Origin: Mycobacterium sp.
GTDB taxonomy: Bacteria; Actinomycetota; Actinomycetes; Mycobacteriales; Mycobacteriaceae
DNA: 7,354 nucleotides
Assembly: GCA_023264755.1 (NCBI GenBank)
Contig: JAHFVB010000250.1
Span: forward strand, 1-7,354
Direction: 5' to 3'
The position numbers and the translations under genes are program-made. Positions 1 through 7,234 of the stretch are shown piece by piece. Numbering within the stretch: position 1 is the stretch's first letter; each line of letters begins with the position of its first letter. Below the pieces are notes generated by a model. That model was given only the letters and a program-made list of their open reading frames with translations, had not been told where the DNA came from and searched no databases.

Positions 1-60
1 CAGGGCGGCCCCACCGCCTTCGGCGCCCTGAGCAAGGTACGTAACTTCGGATTGCCATGA
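1..60 (+). CDS. 3' end of an unidentified protein (partial, 5' end outside window)
   Basis: Reading from the first base gives 19 sense codons and then TGA at 58-60; the C-terminal residues are AFGALSKVRNFGLP. The other two plus-strand frames stop earlier within this stretch. Codon choice is mostly G or C at the third position (15 of 19), as expected for a gene in this genome. The gene would converge on the minus-strand acyl-CoA dehydrogenase unit, leaving about 40 nt to the end of the possible small ORF at 101. The fragment is too short to assign a family, and it could still be chance reading of noncoding DNA. Confidence 0.45.
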   Translation, partial: QGGPTAFGALSKVRNFGLP

Positions 61-100
61 CCCCATCGTCATCCCCACTCGTTGCTCCGACCGGCCGAAC

Positions 101-184
101 CTACCCGTCGGTAATGTTGCCAGACCGCAGTACCCGAGACCAGGGGTACCGCACCGGGCGGTCGTTGAAACGCGGTTTCGGCAT
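101..184 (-). CDS. possible 27-residue small protein downstream of the acyl-CoA dehydrogenase
   Basis: An ATG at 184-182 opens 27 codons ending in TAG at 103-101. It begins 5 nt after the stop of the acyl-CoA dehydrogenase gene, and an AAGGAG motif (201-196) lies 11 nt upstream inside the last codons of that gene, which is slightly long for a Shine-Dalgarno. The peptide begins MPKPRFNDRPVRYPW and is basic, rich in Arg and Pro, without a membrane segment or Cys. About 78% of third positions are G or C, compatible with coding. It would be co-transcribed with the dehydrogenase. I do not recognise it; it may be a real small protein or simply the 3' untranslated tail. Confidence 0.35.
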   Translation of the reverse strand: MPKPRFNDRPVRYPWSRVLRSGNITDG

Positions 185-189
185 TTCCG

Positions 190-1590
190 CTACTTCTCCT
201 TGCGATTCTTCCGGTTCGGTGGCGCCAGCACCTTCATCGCCAGGTTCACGAGCGGGGCGGGGATGCGGTCCCGGACGCCGAGTGCGGCGTCGGCCACCCG
301 GGTGCGGGCGGGCGTGCCGCGGCCGAACATCGCGTTGAGCGGACCGCCGGTCGGTTCCAGGTCGACGTGCAGCGGAGGTTTGCCGTCGGCGGCGCCCAGC
401 GCCTGGGAGATCACGATGCGTTGAATCTCGCTGGTGCCCTCGAAGATGGTGTACAGCTTGGCATCTCGATACCACTTCTCGACGGGGTGGTCCTTGATGC
501 AGCCGTACCCGCCCATGGTCTGGATGGCGCGCTCGGTGGTCGCGACCGCGACCTCGCTGGCGGCCAGCTTGCACATCGAACCCTCTCCGCGCTCGAAGGG
601 CACCCCGGTGGCGGCCATCCAGGACGCTCGCCAGGTCAGTAGGCGGGCGGCGTCGATCCTGGTGGCCAGGTCGGCCAAGGGGAACGCGATGCCCTGGTGG
701 TCGATGATCGGCGCGCCGAAGGCCTCTCGGCGGTTCGCGTATTCGGTGACGTATTCGATTGCGGCCCTGGCAATTCCGAGCGCCTGAGCGGCGACCATCG
801 GGCGGGTTTGTTCGAACGTTCCCAGCGTCGCCGAGCCGGAGTGCCTGGCGCCGGACACCACCTCGCGGGCCTTGGCCAGCTTGTGCTCGAGCTTGTCGGC
901 GCCGCCGAGCAGGTTGGCCGCCGGGACGCGGACGCCGTTGAACTTCAACTCCGCCGTGTGCGACGCGCGGCAACCCAGTTTGTCGAGTTTGCGCACCAAC
1001 TCCAGGCCCGGGGTGCCGCCCGGCACCACGAACAGCGCCTGGCCGCGGTGTCCGAGTTCCTCGTCGACCACGGCGTTGACGACGTGCACGTTGGCGATGC
1101 CGCCGTTGCCGATCCACATCTTGTGGCCGTCGATGATCCAGTCGTCCCCGTCGCGCCGGGCCGTGGTGCGCAGGTTGCGCACGTCGCTGCCGCCCTCGGG
1201 TTCGGAGATGGCCAGTGCGGCGAGCTTGAGGTCACCGGGGCTTCCGAAACACTCCGGTGCCCAGTCGAGCATCTGCTGGGGCGTCGCGGCCTGGCCGATC
1301 GCGGATAACGCCAACGCAGGCATGACGATCGCCAGCCCGATGCCCGCGCAGCCCCAGCACAACTCCTCCATGAACATCGGCAGGGACAGTCCGGTCGGGT
1401 CGCCGATCAGGTCGCGGTAGAACAGCGGGCTGTAGAAGCCCCGAGTGGCGGCTTCCTCCAGGATCGGCCACGGGAACTCTTGGCGGGCGTCGTAGTCGGC
1501 GGCCACGGGTCTGATCACCTGCTCGGCGAATTCGTGGGTGCGCCGGGCCAGGTCGTGCTGAGCGATGGTGGGGGTGAGGTCGAAGCTCAT
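190..1590 (-). CDS. acyl-CoA dehydrogenase (FadE family)
   Basis: This is a 466-residue FAD-dependent acyl-CoA dehydrogenase that would oxidise an acyl-CoA thioester to the trans-2-enoyl-CoA, passing electrons to ETF. Domains appear in the usual order: N-terminal helical domain (about 1-120), middle beta domain with the FAD-binding AISEPEGGSDV (127-137) and HKMWIGNGG (156-164), and C-terminal helical domain with RREAFG (287-292), TMGGYG (358-363) and IFEGTSEIQR (382-391). E384 in FEGT sits where the catalytic base of medium- and short-chain dehydrogenases lies. The family usually ends about 30 residues after this point; here an extra tail of about 60 residues follows, ending in basic NRKNRKEK. 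The ATG at 1590 has GGAGG 7 nt upstream (1602-1598) and overlaps the stop of the 9-codon leader ORF as ATGA. Its length recalls mycobacterial FadE24, but fadE23 does not follow, so I give no symbol. The substrate is unknown. Confidence 0.93.
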   Translation of the reverse strand: MSFDLTPTIAQHDLARRTHEFAEQVIRPVAADYDARQEFPWPILEEAATRGFYSPLFYRDLIGDPTGLSLPMFMEELCWGCAGIGLAIVMPALALSAIGQAATPQQMLDWAPECFGSPGDLKLAALAISEPEGGSDVRNLRTTARRDGDDWIIDGHKMWIGNGGIANVHVVNAVVDEELGHRGQALFVVPGGTPGLELVRKLDKLGCRASHTAELKFNGVRVPAANLLGGADKLEHKLAKAREVVSGARHSGSATLGTFEQTRPMVAAQALGIARAAIEYVTEYANRREAFGAPIIDHQGIAFPLADLATRIDAARLLTWRASWMAATGVPFERGEGSMCKLAASEVAVATTERAIQTMGGYGCIKDHPVEKWYRDAKLYTIFEGTSEIQRIVISQALGAADGKPPLHVDLEPTGGPLNAMFGRGTPARTRVADAALGVRDRIPAPLVNLAMKVLAPPNRKNRKEK

Positions 1591-1616
1591 CGGTCCGCCT
1601 CCGATTCAGTACACAT
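1587..1616 (-). CDS. 9-residue leaderless mini-ORF (leader peptide) before fadE
   Basis: An ATG (1616-1614) lies inside the palindrome ACACATGTGT about where transcription should begin, so the mRNA would start with or within a few bases of this codon. It encodes MCTESEADR and stops at TGA (1589-1587), which overlaps the fadE start codon as ATGA. The fadE Shine-Dalgarno GGAGG lies inside this mini-ORF, so ribosomes translating it would cross that site and could couple or compete with fadE initiation. Leaderless mini-ORFs are common in mycobacteria, but the coding status of this one is inferred from position only. Confidence 0.45.
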   Translation of the reverse strand: MCTESEADR

Positions 1617-1620
1617 GTGT
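1611..1620. promoter_or_regulatory. putative TetR-type operator at the fadE start site
   Basis: ACACATGTGT is a perfect 10-bp palindrome. Its core ACACATGT matches the boxes at 2811-2828 and (with one transition) 6660-6669. Its centre is 13.5 nt from the first base of the proposed fadE -10 box, the same distance as at the other two promoters. A bound repressor would cover the transcription start. Confidence 0.5.
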
Positions 1621-1623
1621 TCA

Positions 1624-1650
1624 CTGATACCCACATGTCCGGTCGGTGAA
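1624..1650 (-). promoter_or_regulatory. putative promoter of the fadE transcription unit
   Basis: On the minus strand, TATCAG (1629-1624) is a reasonable -10 box. A TTCACC (1650-1645) resembles a -35 but with a short 15-nt spacer, so the -35 is uncertain. The -10 is flanked by two palindromic ACATGT boxes centred at 1615.5 and 1635.5, and transcription would begin inside the first. Confidence 0.4.
1632..1640. promoter_or_regulatory. second putative operator box upstream of fadE
   Basis: CACATGTCC is identical over nine bases to part of the box at 2811-2828. Its ACATGT centre lies 20 bp (about two helical turns) from the centre of the 1611-1620 box, with the fadE -10 between them. It also lies upstream of the divergent gene starting at 1691. 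The left arm is poor (CCC rather than GGA), so it could be a secondary site. Confidence 0.35.
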
Positions 1651-1677
1651 CCCGGGTCGAGCGGCCGCCCGTCGGCC

Positions 1678-1683
1678 TAGCCT
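1678..1683 (+). promoter_or_regulatory. leaderless-type -10 box for the gene at 1691
   Basis: TAGCCT fits TANNNT and its last T is 7 nt upstream of the ATG at 1691, so transcription should start at or next to the start codon. No convincing -35 is seen. The gene has no Shine-Dalgarno, which agrees with leaderless translation. Confidence 0.5.
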
Positions 1684-1690
1684 GAAGTCG

Positions 1691-2257
1691 ATGAAGCTGG
1701 CGGCGATGCATCTGACGCAACGCGACGGCGTGACGTGCGGACCCGCCGTCGCGGTGGTGGCGGGGGCGCTACTCGACCCGACGTACCGGGGACTGCTGAC
1801 GGGGCGGTCCGACGAGGCTGCCGGGCGGGCGTGGTTCGCGGGCGAGCAGGGCCGCGTGCACGACGCCGTCAACCGGGTGTGGCCACGACGGCTCGGCACC
1901 ACGCCGTCGGGGGTGGCCCGCGCGATCAGCGGGCACAGCGCGCGATATGGCGTCCGGTACGGCTGGCGACCGGCGGACGGGCTACCGGGCGGCCGGACCG
2001 CGCTGGCCGACGTGTCGGCCGCCGTGGGCGCGCACTGGCCGGTGGCGATGCTGGTCGGCAACTACGTCCCGCGGCATTGGGTGCTGATCGTCGAGGCCGT
2101 GTCCGACCGCGCGGCCGTGCGCTGCTACGAGCCGTCGTCCGGGCAGGTCCGGGTGGTCGAGCTGACGGCGATTCGCGACGGCGCGCTGACCAACGTCGGG
2201 TTTCCGCGGCCGTTCGCCTTCGTGCTCCCGAAGTCAGTGCCGCCGCGGCGTCGTTAG
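1691..2257 (+). CDS. papain/C39-like cysteine peptidase-fold protein, function unknown
   Basis: This 188-residue protein shows the signature of a papain-like or C39-like cysteine peptidase fold. Near the N-terminus TQRDGVTCGPA supplies Q10 (oxyanion-hole position) and C16 (nucleophile position) at the head of a helix. Later RHWVLIV supplies H129 at the start of a strand, and CYEPSSG (145-151) follows where these folds carry the third polar residue. There is no signal peptide or membrane segment, so it should be cytosolic and is not fused to an ABC transporter as classical C39 bacteriocin peptidases are. I chose ATG 1691 because a -10 box ends 7 nt upstream; an in-frame GTG at 1646 would put the -10 inside the gene. 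The start of the next gene lies 10 nt after its TAG. Whether it is an active peptidase, and on what substrate, cannot be told. Confidence 0.8.
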   Translation: MKLAAMHLTQRDGVTCGPAVAVVAGALLDPTYRGLLTGRSDEAAGRAWFAGEQGRVHDAVNRVWPRRLGTTPSGVARAISGHSARYGVRYGWRPADGLPGGRTALADVSAAVGAHWPVAMLVGNYVPRHWVLIVEAVSDRAAVRCYEPSSGQVRVVELTAIRDGALTNVGFPRPFAFVLPKSVPPRRR

Positions 2258-2260
2258 GCT
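2255..2260 (+). promoter_or_regulatory. leaderless-type -10 box for the PPOX-family gene
   Basis: TAGGCT overlaps the TAG stop of the upstream gene and ends 7 nt before the ATG at 2268, the usual spacing for a mycobacterial leaderless transcript. No clear -35 or Shine-Dalgarno is visible. The gene may also be read through from upstream. Confidence 0.5.
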
Positions 2261-2267
2261 GGACGTC

Positions 2268-2738
2268 ATGGCCCGCACGTTCGCCACCGCGGAGACCGTC
2301 ACGCTGCCCGACCTGCTGGACTTCGTGCGGCCCCGCCACCAGATGGTGCTGACCACGTTTCGCGCCGATGGTTCGCTGCAGAGCTCGCCGGTCAGCGGTG
2401 GAGTCGACCAGGCCGGCCGCCTCGTGATCGCCAGCTATCCGCAGCGGGCGAAGTCGGTCAACGTGCGGCGTACGCCGCGGGCCAGCGTGACCGTGCTGTC
2501 CGACCAATTCAACGGGCCGTACGTGCAGGTCGACGGGGCCGCAGAGGTCATCGACCTGCCGGAGGCCGTCGAGCCGCTCGTCGACTACTACCGGGCGATC
2601 GCGGGGGAACATCCGGACTGGGCCGAGTACCGCCAAGCGATGGTCGACCAGGGAAAGTGCCTGATCAGGGTCACGCCGACGCGGTGGGGTCCGGTTGCGA
2701 CGGGTGGGTTCCCGCCACCTGCGCGGCCCACGGGGTAA
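2268..2738 (+). CDS. PPOX-class split-barrel, probable F420-dependent protein
   Basis: This 156-residue protein belongs to the pyridoxamine 5'-phosphate oxidase-like split-barrel proteins, in the small class represented by M. tuberculosis Rv1155 that binds cofactor F420. Visible features are the early strand HQMVLTTFRADGSLQSSPV (about 24-42), the cofactor-site segment PQRAKSVNVRRTPRASVTVL (about 58-77) where Lys and Arg contact the cofactor phosphate in relatives, and IAGEHPDWAEYRQAMV (about 110-125), which closely matches the C-terminal helical part of Rv1155-type proteins. Such proteins act as F420H2-dependent reductases or F420 carriers; the substrate is unknown. The last nine residues are Pro/Gly-rich. 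The ATG follows a leaderless -10 box. It lies just upstream of the manT promoter and may be unrelated to MMP synthesis. Confidence 0.85.
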   Translation: MARTFATAETVTLPDLLDFVRPRHQMVLTTFRADGSLQSSPVSGGVDQAGRLVIASYPQRAKSVNVRRTPRASVTVLSDQFNGPYVQVDGAAEVIDLPEAVEPLVDYYRAIAGEHPDWAEYRQAMVDQGKCLIRVTPTRWGPVATGGFPPPARPTG

Positions 2739-2758
2739 GTCGGCCCGCCGGCGGTCGT

Positions 2759-2778
2759 GCCGGTCGGTCGAAACCGGC
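2759..2778. other. weak hairpin between the PPOX gene and the manT promoter
   Basis: GCCGGT (2759-2764) and ACCGGC (2773-2778) can pair in a 6-bp stem with an 8-nt loop, 20 nt after the PPOX stop codon. There is no T-tract, so it is not a standard intrinsic terminator; it may be chance in GC-rich DNA. Confidence 0.2.
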
Positions 2779-2782
2779 CGCG

Positions 2783-2811
2783 TTGCGGAGGATAGCTCGT
2801 CAAACTATAGT
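2783..2811 (+). promoter_or_regulatory. promoter of the manT-meT3-mmpH operon
   Basis: TTGCGG (2783-2788) and TATAGT (2806-2811) are separated by 17 nt, the best promoter in the window. Transcription should start near 2818-2820, inside the palindrome that begins at 2811. No other promoter is seen before mmpH, so this is likely the main one for the operon. Confidence 0.7.
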
Positions 2812-2828
2812 CTGGACACATGTCCAGA
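2811..2828. promoter_or_regulatory. strong palindromic operator at the manT operon start site
   Basis: TCTGGACACATGTCCAGA consists of perfect 8-bp arms around a central CA. It begins at the last base of the -10 box and covers the transcription start, a typical repressor position. It shares TCnnGACAC(A/G)TGTCC with the box at the tetR start and ACACATGT with the fadE box. Confidence 0.65.
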
Positions 2829-2906
2829 GCCCTATTTTCCGACTCTGGTCGCGGTGGTCAGGCTCTGACCTCGTCGATGGTCCTGCCGATGATCCTGGTG
2901 AACTGA
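2820..2906 (+). CDS. 28-residue leaderless ORF ahead of manT
   Basis: The ATG at 2820 is the first base after the operator centre and lies 8 nt after the -10 box, so it should be translated as a leaderless or near-leaderless start. It encodes 28 residues beginning MSRALFSDSGRGGQA and ending MVLPMILVN, with TGA 2 nt before the manT ATG. Its end contains GGTGA (2897-2901), a possible manT Shine-Dalgarno, so translation of this ORF may be coupled to manT. The arrangement parallels the mini-ORF before fadE. No family is recognised; it may act only as a leader. Coding is inferred from position. Confidence 0.45.
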   Translation: MSRALFSDSGRGGQALTSSMVLPMILVN

Positions 2907-2908
2907 CC

Positions 2909-4144
2909 ATGCGCATCGCCCTGCTGTCGTATCGGAGCAAGACGCATTGTGGTGGGCAGGGCGTGTACGTCCGTCACCTCAGCCGTGGCCTCGTCGAGCT
3001 TGGCCACGACGTCGAAGTGTTCTCCGGACAGCCCTATCCCGAAGGCCTCGACCCGCAGGTCAAGCTCACCAAGGTGCCCAGCCTGGACCTGTATCGCGAA
3101 CCGGATCCGTTCCGCGTCCCGCGACTCAACGAGCTGCACGACCGCATCGACGTGCTCGAGTTGCTCTCGACGTGGACCGCGGCCTTCCCGGAGCCCAAGA
3201 CCTTCTGCCTTCGCGTCGCACGTCTGCTCGCCGACCGCGTCGACGACTTCGACGTCGTGCACGACAACCAGAGCCTGGGTACCGGACTCCTGAAGATCGC
3301 GGAGCTGGGGCTGCCGGTCGTCGCGACGGTGCACCACCCGATCACCCGCGACCGGGCGGTCGAGATCGCCGCGGCGAAGTGGTGGCGAAAGCCGTTGGTG
3401 CGCAGGTGGTATGCCTTCGCCGAAATGCAGAAGCGGGTAGCGCGCCGCATTCCGGAACTGCTCACCGTCTCCTCGACGTCGGCTGCCGACATCGCCGAGG
3501 ACTTCGGCGTGCGTCCCAGTCAACTTCAGGTCGTCCCGTTGGGTGTCGACACCGAACTGTTCACCCCGGCCGAGCATCGGGTGCGCAACCGCATCATCGC
3601 CATCGCGAGCGCCGACGTTCCGCTGAAGGGGGTCAGTCACCTGCTGCACGCGGTCGCCCGGCTGCGCGTGGAACGCGATCTCGACGTGCAACTGGTCTCG
3701 AAGCTGGAACCCAATGGCCCGACCGAGAAGCTGATCGCCGAGTTGGGCATCTCCGACATCGTGCACAGTTCCAGCGGGCTGACCGACTCCGAGCTTGCGG
3801 CACTGCTGTCGTCGGCCGAATTAGCCTGCATCCCTTCGCTTTACGAGGGTTTCTCGTTGCCCGCCGTCGAAGCGATGGCCAGCGGAACGCCCATCGTCGC
3901 CAGCCGTGCGGGCGCCCTGCCCGAGGTGGTGGGCCCCGATGGAGAGTGCGCGCGGCTCGTCAACCCCGGCGACGTCGACGACCTGACCCGCGTGATGGGG
4001 GAACTGCTCGACTCGCCGCTGGAACTACGCCGCCTCGGTGCGGCCGGACGCCGTCGCGCCGTCGACGTCTTCAGCTGGGAATCGGTTGCGGCCCAAACCG
4101 TTGCGGTATACGAGCGGGCGATGATGGAGGCCAAGACATGCTGA
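2909..4144 (+). CDS. manT: MMP alpha-1,4-mannosyltransferase ManT (GT4)
   Basis: This 411-residue protein is a GT-B, family 4 retaining glycosyltransferase. The N-terminal domain opens with MRIALLSYRS and the glycine-rich acceptor loop GGQGVYVRHLSRGL (15-28). The C-terminal nucleotide-sugar domain carries ADVPLKG (235-241, phosphate-binding Lys region), then EGFSLPAVEAMASGTPIV (313-330), the EX7E motif with E313 and E321. ATG 2909 is chosen because MRIALLSY is the typical first strand; the reading frame extends upstream to 2657 but that part crosses the promoter and the PPOX gene. In nontuberculous mycobacteria ManT elongates 3-O-methylmannose polysaccharide with alpha-1,4-mannose from GDP-mannose. 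The assignment rests on the neighbours (class I methyltransferase, toroid endomannosidase, MeT1), which match the described MMP locus; GT4 alone would not fix the sugar. Its end overlaps meT3 by 7 nt. Confidence 0.88.
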   Translation: MRIALLSYRSKTHCGGQGVYVRHLSRGLVELGHDVEVFSGQPYPEGLDPQVKLTKVPSLDLYREPDPFRVPRLNELHDRIDVLELLSTWTAAFPEPKTFCLRVARLLADRVDDFDVVHDNQSLGTGLLKIAELGLPVVATVHHPITRDRAVEIAAAKWWRKPLVRRWYAFAEMQKRVARRIPELLTVSSTSAADIAEDFGVRPSQLQVVPLGVDTELFTPAEHRVRNRIIAIASADVPLKGVSHLLHAVARLRVERDLDVQLVSKLEPNGPTEKLIAELGISDIVHSSSGLTDSELAALLSSAELACIPSLYEGFSLPAVEAMASGTPIVASRAGALPEVVGPDGECARLVNPGDVDDLTRVMGELLDSPLELRRLGAAGRRRAVDVFSWESVAAQTVAVYERAMMEAKTC

Positions 4145-4863
4145 CCGTCGACTTCGACCGGCTCGACGTCGGTGCAGGCACTTCGGTGATCGACGTGGGT
4201 TGTGGGGCGGGCCGACACTCGTTCGAGGCCTTCCGGCGGGGTGCCGACGTGGTGGCCTTCGACCAGGACGCCGCCGAACTCAACGACGTCGATGCCATTC
4301 TGCAGGCCATGCAGGACCAGGGTGAGGCACCGGCCTCGGCCAAGGCGGAGGCGGTCAAGGGTGACGCCCTGGACCTGCCCTACGCGGACGGCACGTTCGA
4401 CTGCGTGATCGCCTCGGAGATCCTCGAGCACGTTCCCCAGGACGACCGCGCCATCTCCGAACTCATCCGGGTGCTGCGGCCGGGCGGCCGGCTGGCGGTC
4501 ACCGTTCCGCGTTGGCTTCCGGAGAAGGTCTGCTGGATGCTCTCCGACGAGTACCACGCCAACGAGGGCGGCCACATCCGGATCTATCGCGCCAACGAGC
4601 TGCACGACAAGATCGTCGCTCGCGGGCTGCAGTTCGACCACAGCCACCACGCACATGCCCTGCACTCGCCGTTCTGGTGGCTGAAATGCGCAGTGGGCGT
4701 GGACAAACCAAATCATCCCTTCGTCACTGCGTACCACAAGCTGCTGGTATGGGACATGATGTCCCGGCCGTGGCTCACCCGGAGTGCAGAAGCAGCGCTG
4801 AACCCGCTCATCGGCAAGAGCGTGGCGTTGTACTTCCGCAAGCCGGTGGACAGCGGTGCTTAG
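4138..4863 (+). CDS. meT3: class I SAM methyltransferase, probable MMP 3-O-methyltransferase
   Basis: This 241-residue protein has a Rossmann methyltransferase core: motif I VIDVGCGAGRHS (17-28), acidic end of strand 2 AFDQD (40-44), KGDALDLPYADGTFDCVIASEILEHV (74-99) covering motifs II and III, and LRPGGRLAVTVP (113-124). The C-terminal half has many His and Trp residues (DEYHANEGGHIRIY 137-150, HSHHAHALHSPFWW 168-181), which may bind substrate. It starts at ATG 4138 with GGAGG 7 nt upstream, overlaps manT by 7 nt and mmpH by 8 nt, so the three genes should be translationally coupled. MMP chains are 3-O-methylated on nearly every mannose, and this is the second methyltransferase of the locus, hence the proposed 3-O activity. 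The symbol is from memory of MMP papers; activity is inferred from context. Confidence 0.85.
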   Translation: MLTVDFDRLDVGAGTSVIDVGCGAGRHSFEAFRRGADVVAFDQDAAELNDVDAILQAMQDQGEAPASAKAEAVKGDALDLPYADGTFDCVIASEILEHVPQDDRAISELIRVLRPGGRLAVTVPRWLPEKVCWMLSDEYHANEGGHIRIYRANELHDKIVARGLQFDHSHHAHALHSPFWWLKCAVGVDKPNHPFVTAYHKLLVWDMMSRPWLTRSAEAALNPLIGKSVALYFRKPVDSGA

Positions 4864-5932
4864 GCCGCAGCTGCCAGGCGTACGGGGTGTGCTCACCCCA
4901 GCGCAATGCCGTCAAACTGCCGAATCCATTGCGGCCACCCAGGAATCGTCGGGGGCGCTCCCGTGGTTCGTCGGTGGCCACACCGATCCGTGGGACCACG
5001 TCGAGAACGCGATGGCCTTGACCGTCGGTGGGCTGTGGGAAGCGGCCAGGGCCGGGTTCGACTGGTGCCGGGCCACCCAACGCGCCGATGGCTCCTGGCC
5101 GATGCAGTTCCGCAACGGCGTCGTCGAGGACGCCAACAGCGACAGCAACTTCTGCGCGTACATCGCGACCGGGGTGTGGCACCACGTATTGGTCACCGAT
5201 GATCGCGGCTTCGCCGAGACCATGTGGCCGGTGGTCAGTCGAGCGATCGACTTCGTACTGACGATGCAGCTCAGTGGTGGCGAGATATCTTGGGCCAAGA
5301 GCGATGCGGGCATCATCCCCGAAGCGTTGCTGACCGGCTGCGCCAGCATCTACCACAGCATCAGGTGTGCGCTGGCGCTGGCGAACTACGTCGACGAACC
5401 GCAGCCGGAGTGGGAAGTGGCCGTCGGGCAACTCGGGCACGTCATCGCGGCACATCCAGAGTCCTTCTTGGCCAAGGACACCCATGCGATGGAGTGGTAC
5501 TACCCGGTGCTCGGGGGAGCGCTGCGCGGCCAGGCCGCCAGGGCGCGCATCGACTCGCGCTGGGACGACTTCGTGGTGCCGGAGTTGGGCATCCGCTGTG
5601 TCGACCATCGGCCGTGGGTGACCGGCGCGGAGACGTGCGAGCTGGTCATGGCCCTCGATGCCATCGGAGCCACGGACAGGGCGCGCGAGCAGTTCGCGGC
5701 CATGCAGCATCTGCGCGAGCACGACGGTTCCTACTGGACGGGTCTGGTGTTCGCCGACGGCAAGCGCTGGCCCGAGGAACGCACTACGTGGACGGGCGCC
5801 GCGATGATCCTTGCCGCGGACGCACTTTCGTCGACGACTCCGGCCAGCGGCATCTTCCGCGGCACTGACCTTCCGCGGGGCCTGGACGGGGAGTTCGAGC
5901 TCGACTGTGCCTGCGCGACCAGCGACCGCTGA
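4856..5932 (+). CDS. mmpH: MMP alpha-endomannosidase MmpH (alpha/alpha-toroid)
   Basis: This 358-residue protein has helical-toroid repeats with QW-like motifs: QRADGSW (75-81), SGGEISW (140-146) and EHDGSYW (288-294). For this reason it is often labelled prenyltransferase or squalene cyclase-like, but no DXDD cyclase motif is present. At the corresponding place in the MMP locus of nontuberculous mycobacteria lies MmpH, an endomannosidase that cuts mature MMP into short oligomannosides that prime new chains. Acidic residues in conserved-looking, aromatic-rich segments, D44, D47 and E50 (GGHTDPWDHVE) and E259 and E262 (PWVTGAETCE), are candidates for the catalytic pair; this is inference. The GTG start at 4856 overlaps the meT3 stop, with GGTGGA 5 nt upstream; a GTG at 4889 is an alternative. 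There is no signal peptide, in keeping with a cytosolic polysaccharide. It converges on meT1 with a 19-nt gap. Confidence 0.82.
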   Translation: MLRPQLPGVRGVLTPAQCRQTAESIAATQESSGALPWFVGGHTDPWDHVENAMALTVGGLWEAARAGFDWCRATQRADGSWPMQFRNGVVEDANSDSNFCAYIATGVWHHVLVTDDRGFAETMWPVVSRAIDFVLTMQLSGGEISWAKSDAGIIPEALLTGCASIYHSIRCALALANYVDEPQPEWEVAVGQLGHVIAAHPESFLAKDTHAMEWYYPVLGGALRGQAARARIDSRWDDFVVPELGIRCVDHRPWVTGAETCELVMALDAIGATDRAREQFAAMQHLREHDGSYWTGLVFADGKRWPEERTTWTGAAMILAADALSSTTPASGIFRGTDLPRGLDGEFELDCACATSDR

Positions 5933-5951
5933 CTCGCAGCTGCGCGCGGCG

Positions 5952-7219
<1,268 letters not shown>

Positions 7220-7234
<15 letters not shown>

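Noticed and set aside
101..1117. Long minus-strand frame within the fadE gene
   Set aside because: It is a frame-shifted shadow of fadE dominated by Arg, Gly and Pro. Only its last 27 codons, after the fadE stop, are considered as a small ORF.
2745..2754. CCGCCGGCGG as an operator
   Set aside because: Such all-G/C palindromes are expected by chance in this DNA. It has no repeat elsewhere and is not placed at a promoter.
2657..2908. Upstream in-frame extension of manT
   Set aside because: It would run through the PPOX gene, the TTGCGG/TATAGT promoter and the operator, and it lacks family similarity. MRIALLSYRS at 2909 is the normal first strand of a GT4 protein.
2947..4863. A 638-codon open frame on the plus strand crossing manT and ending with meT3
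   Set aside because: Only the last part (from 4138) is the methyltransferase. The upstream part is the out-of-frame shadow of manT, Arg/Pro/Ala-rich and without any domain.
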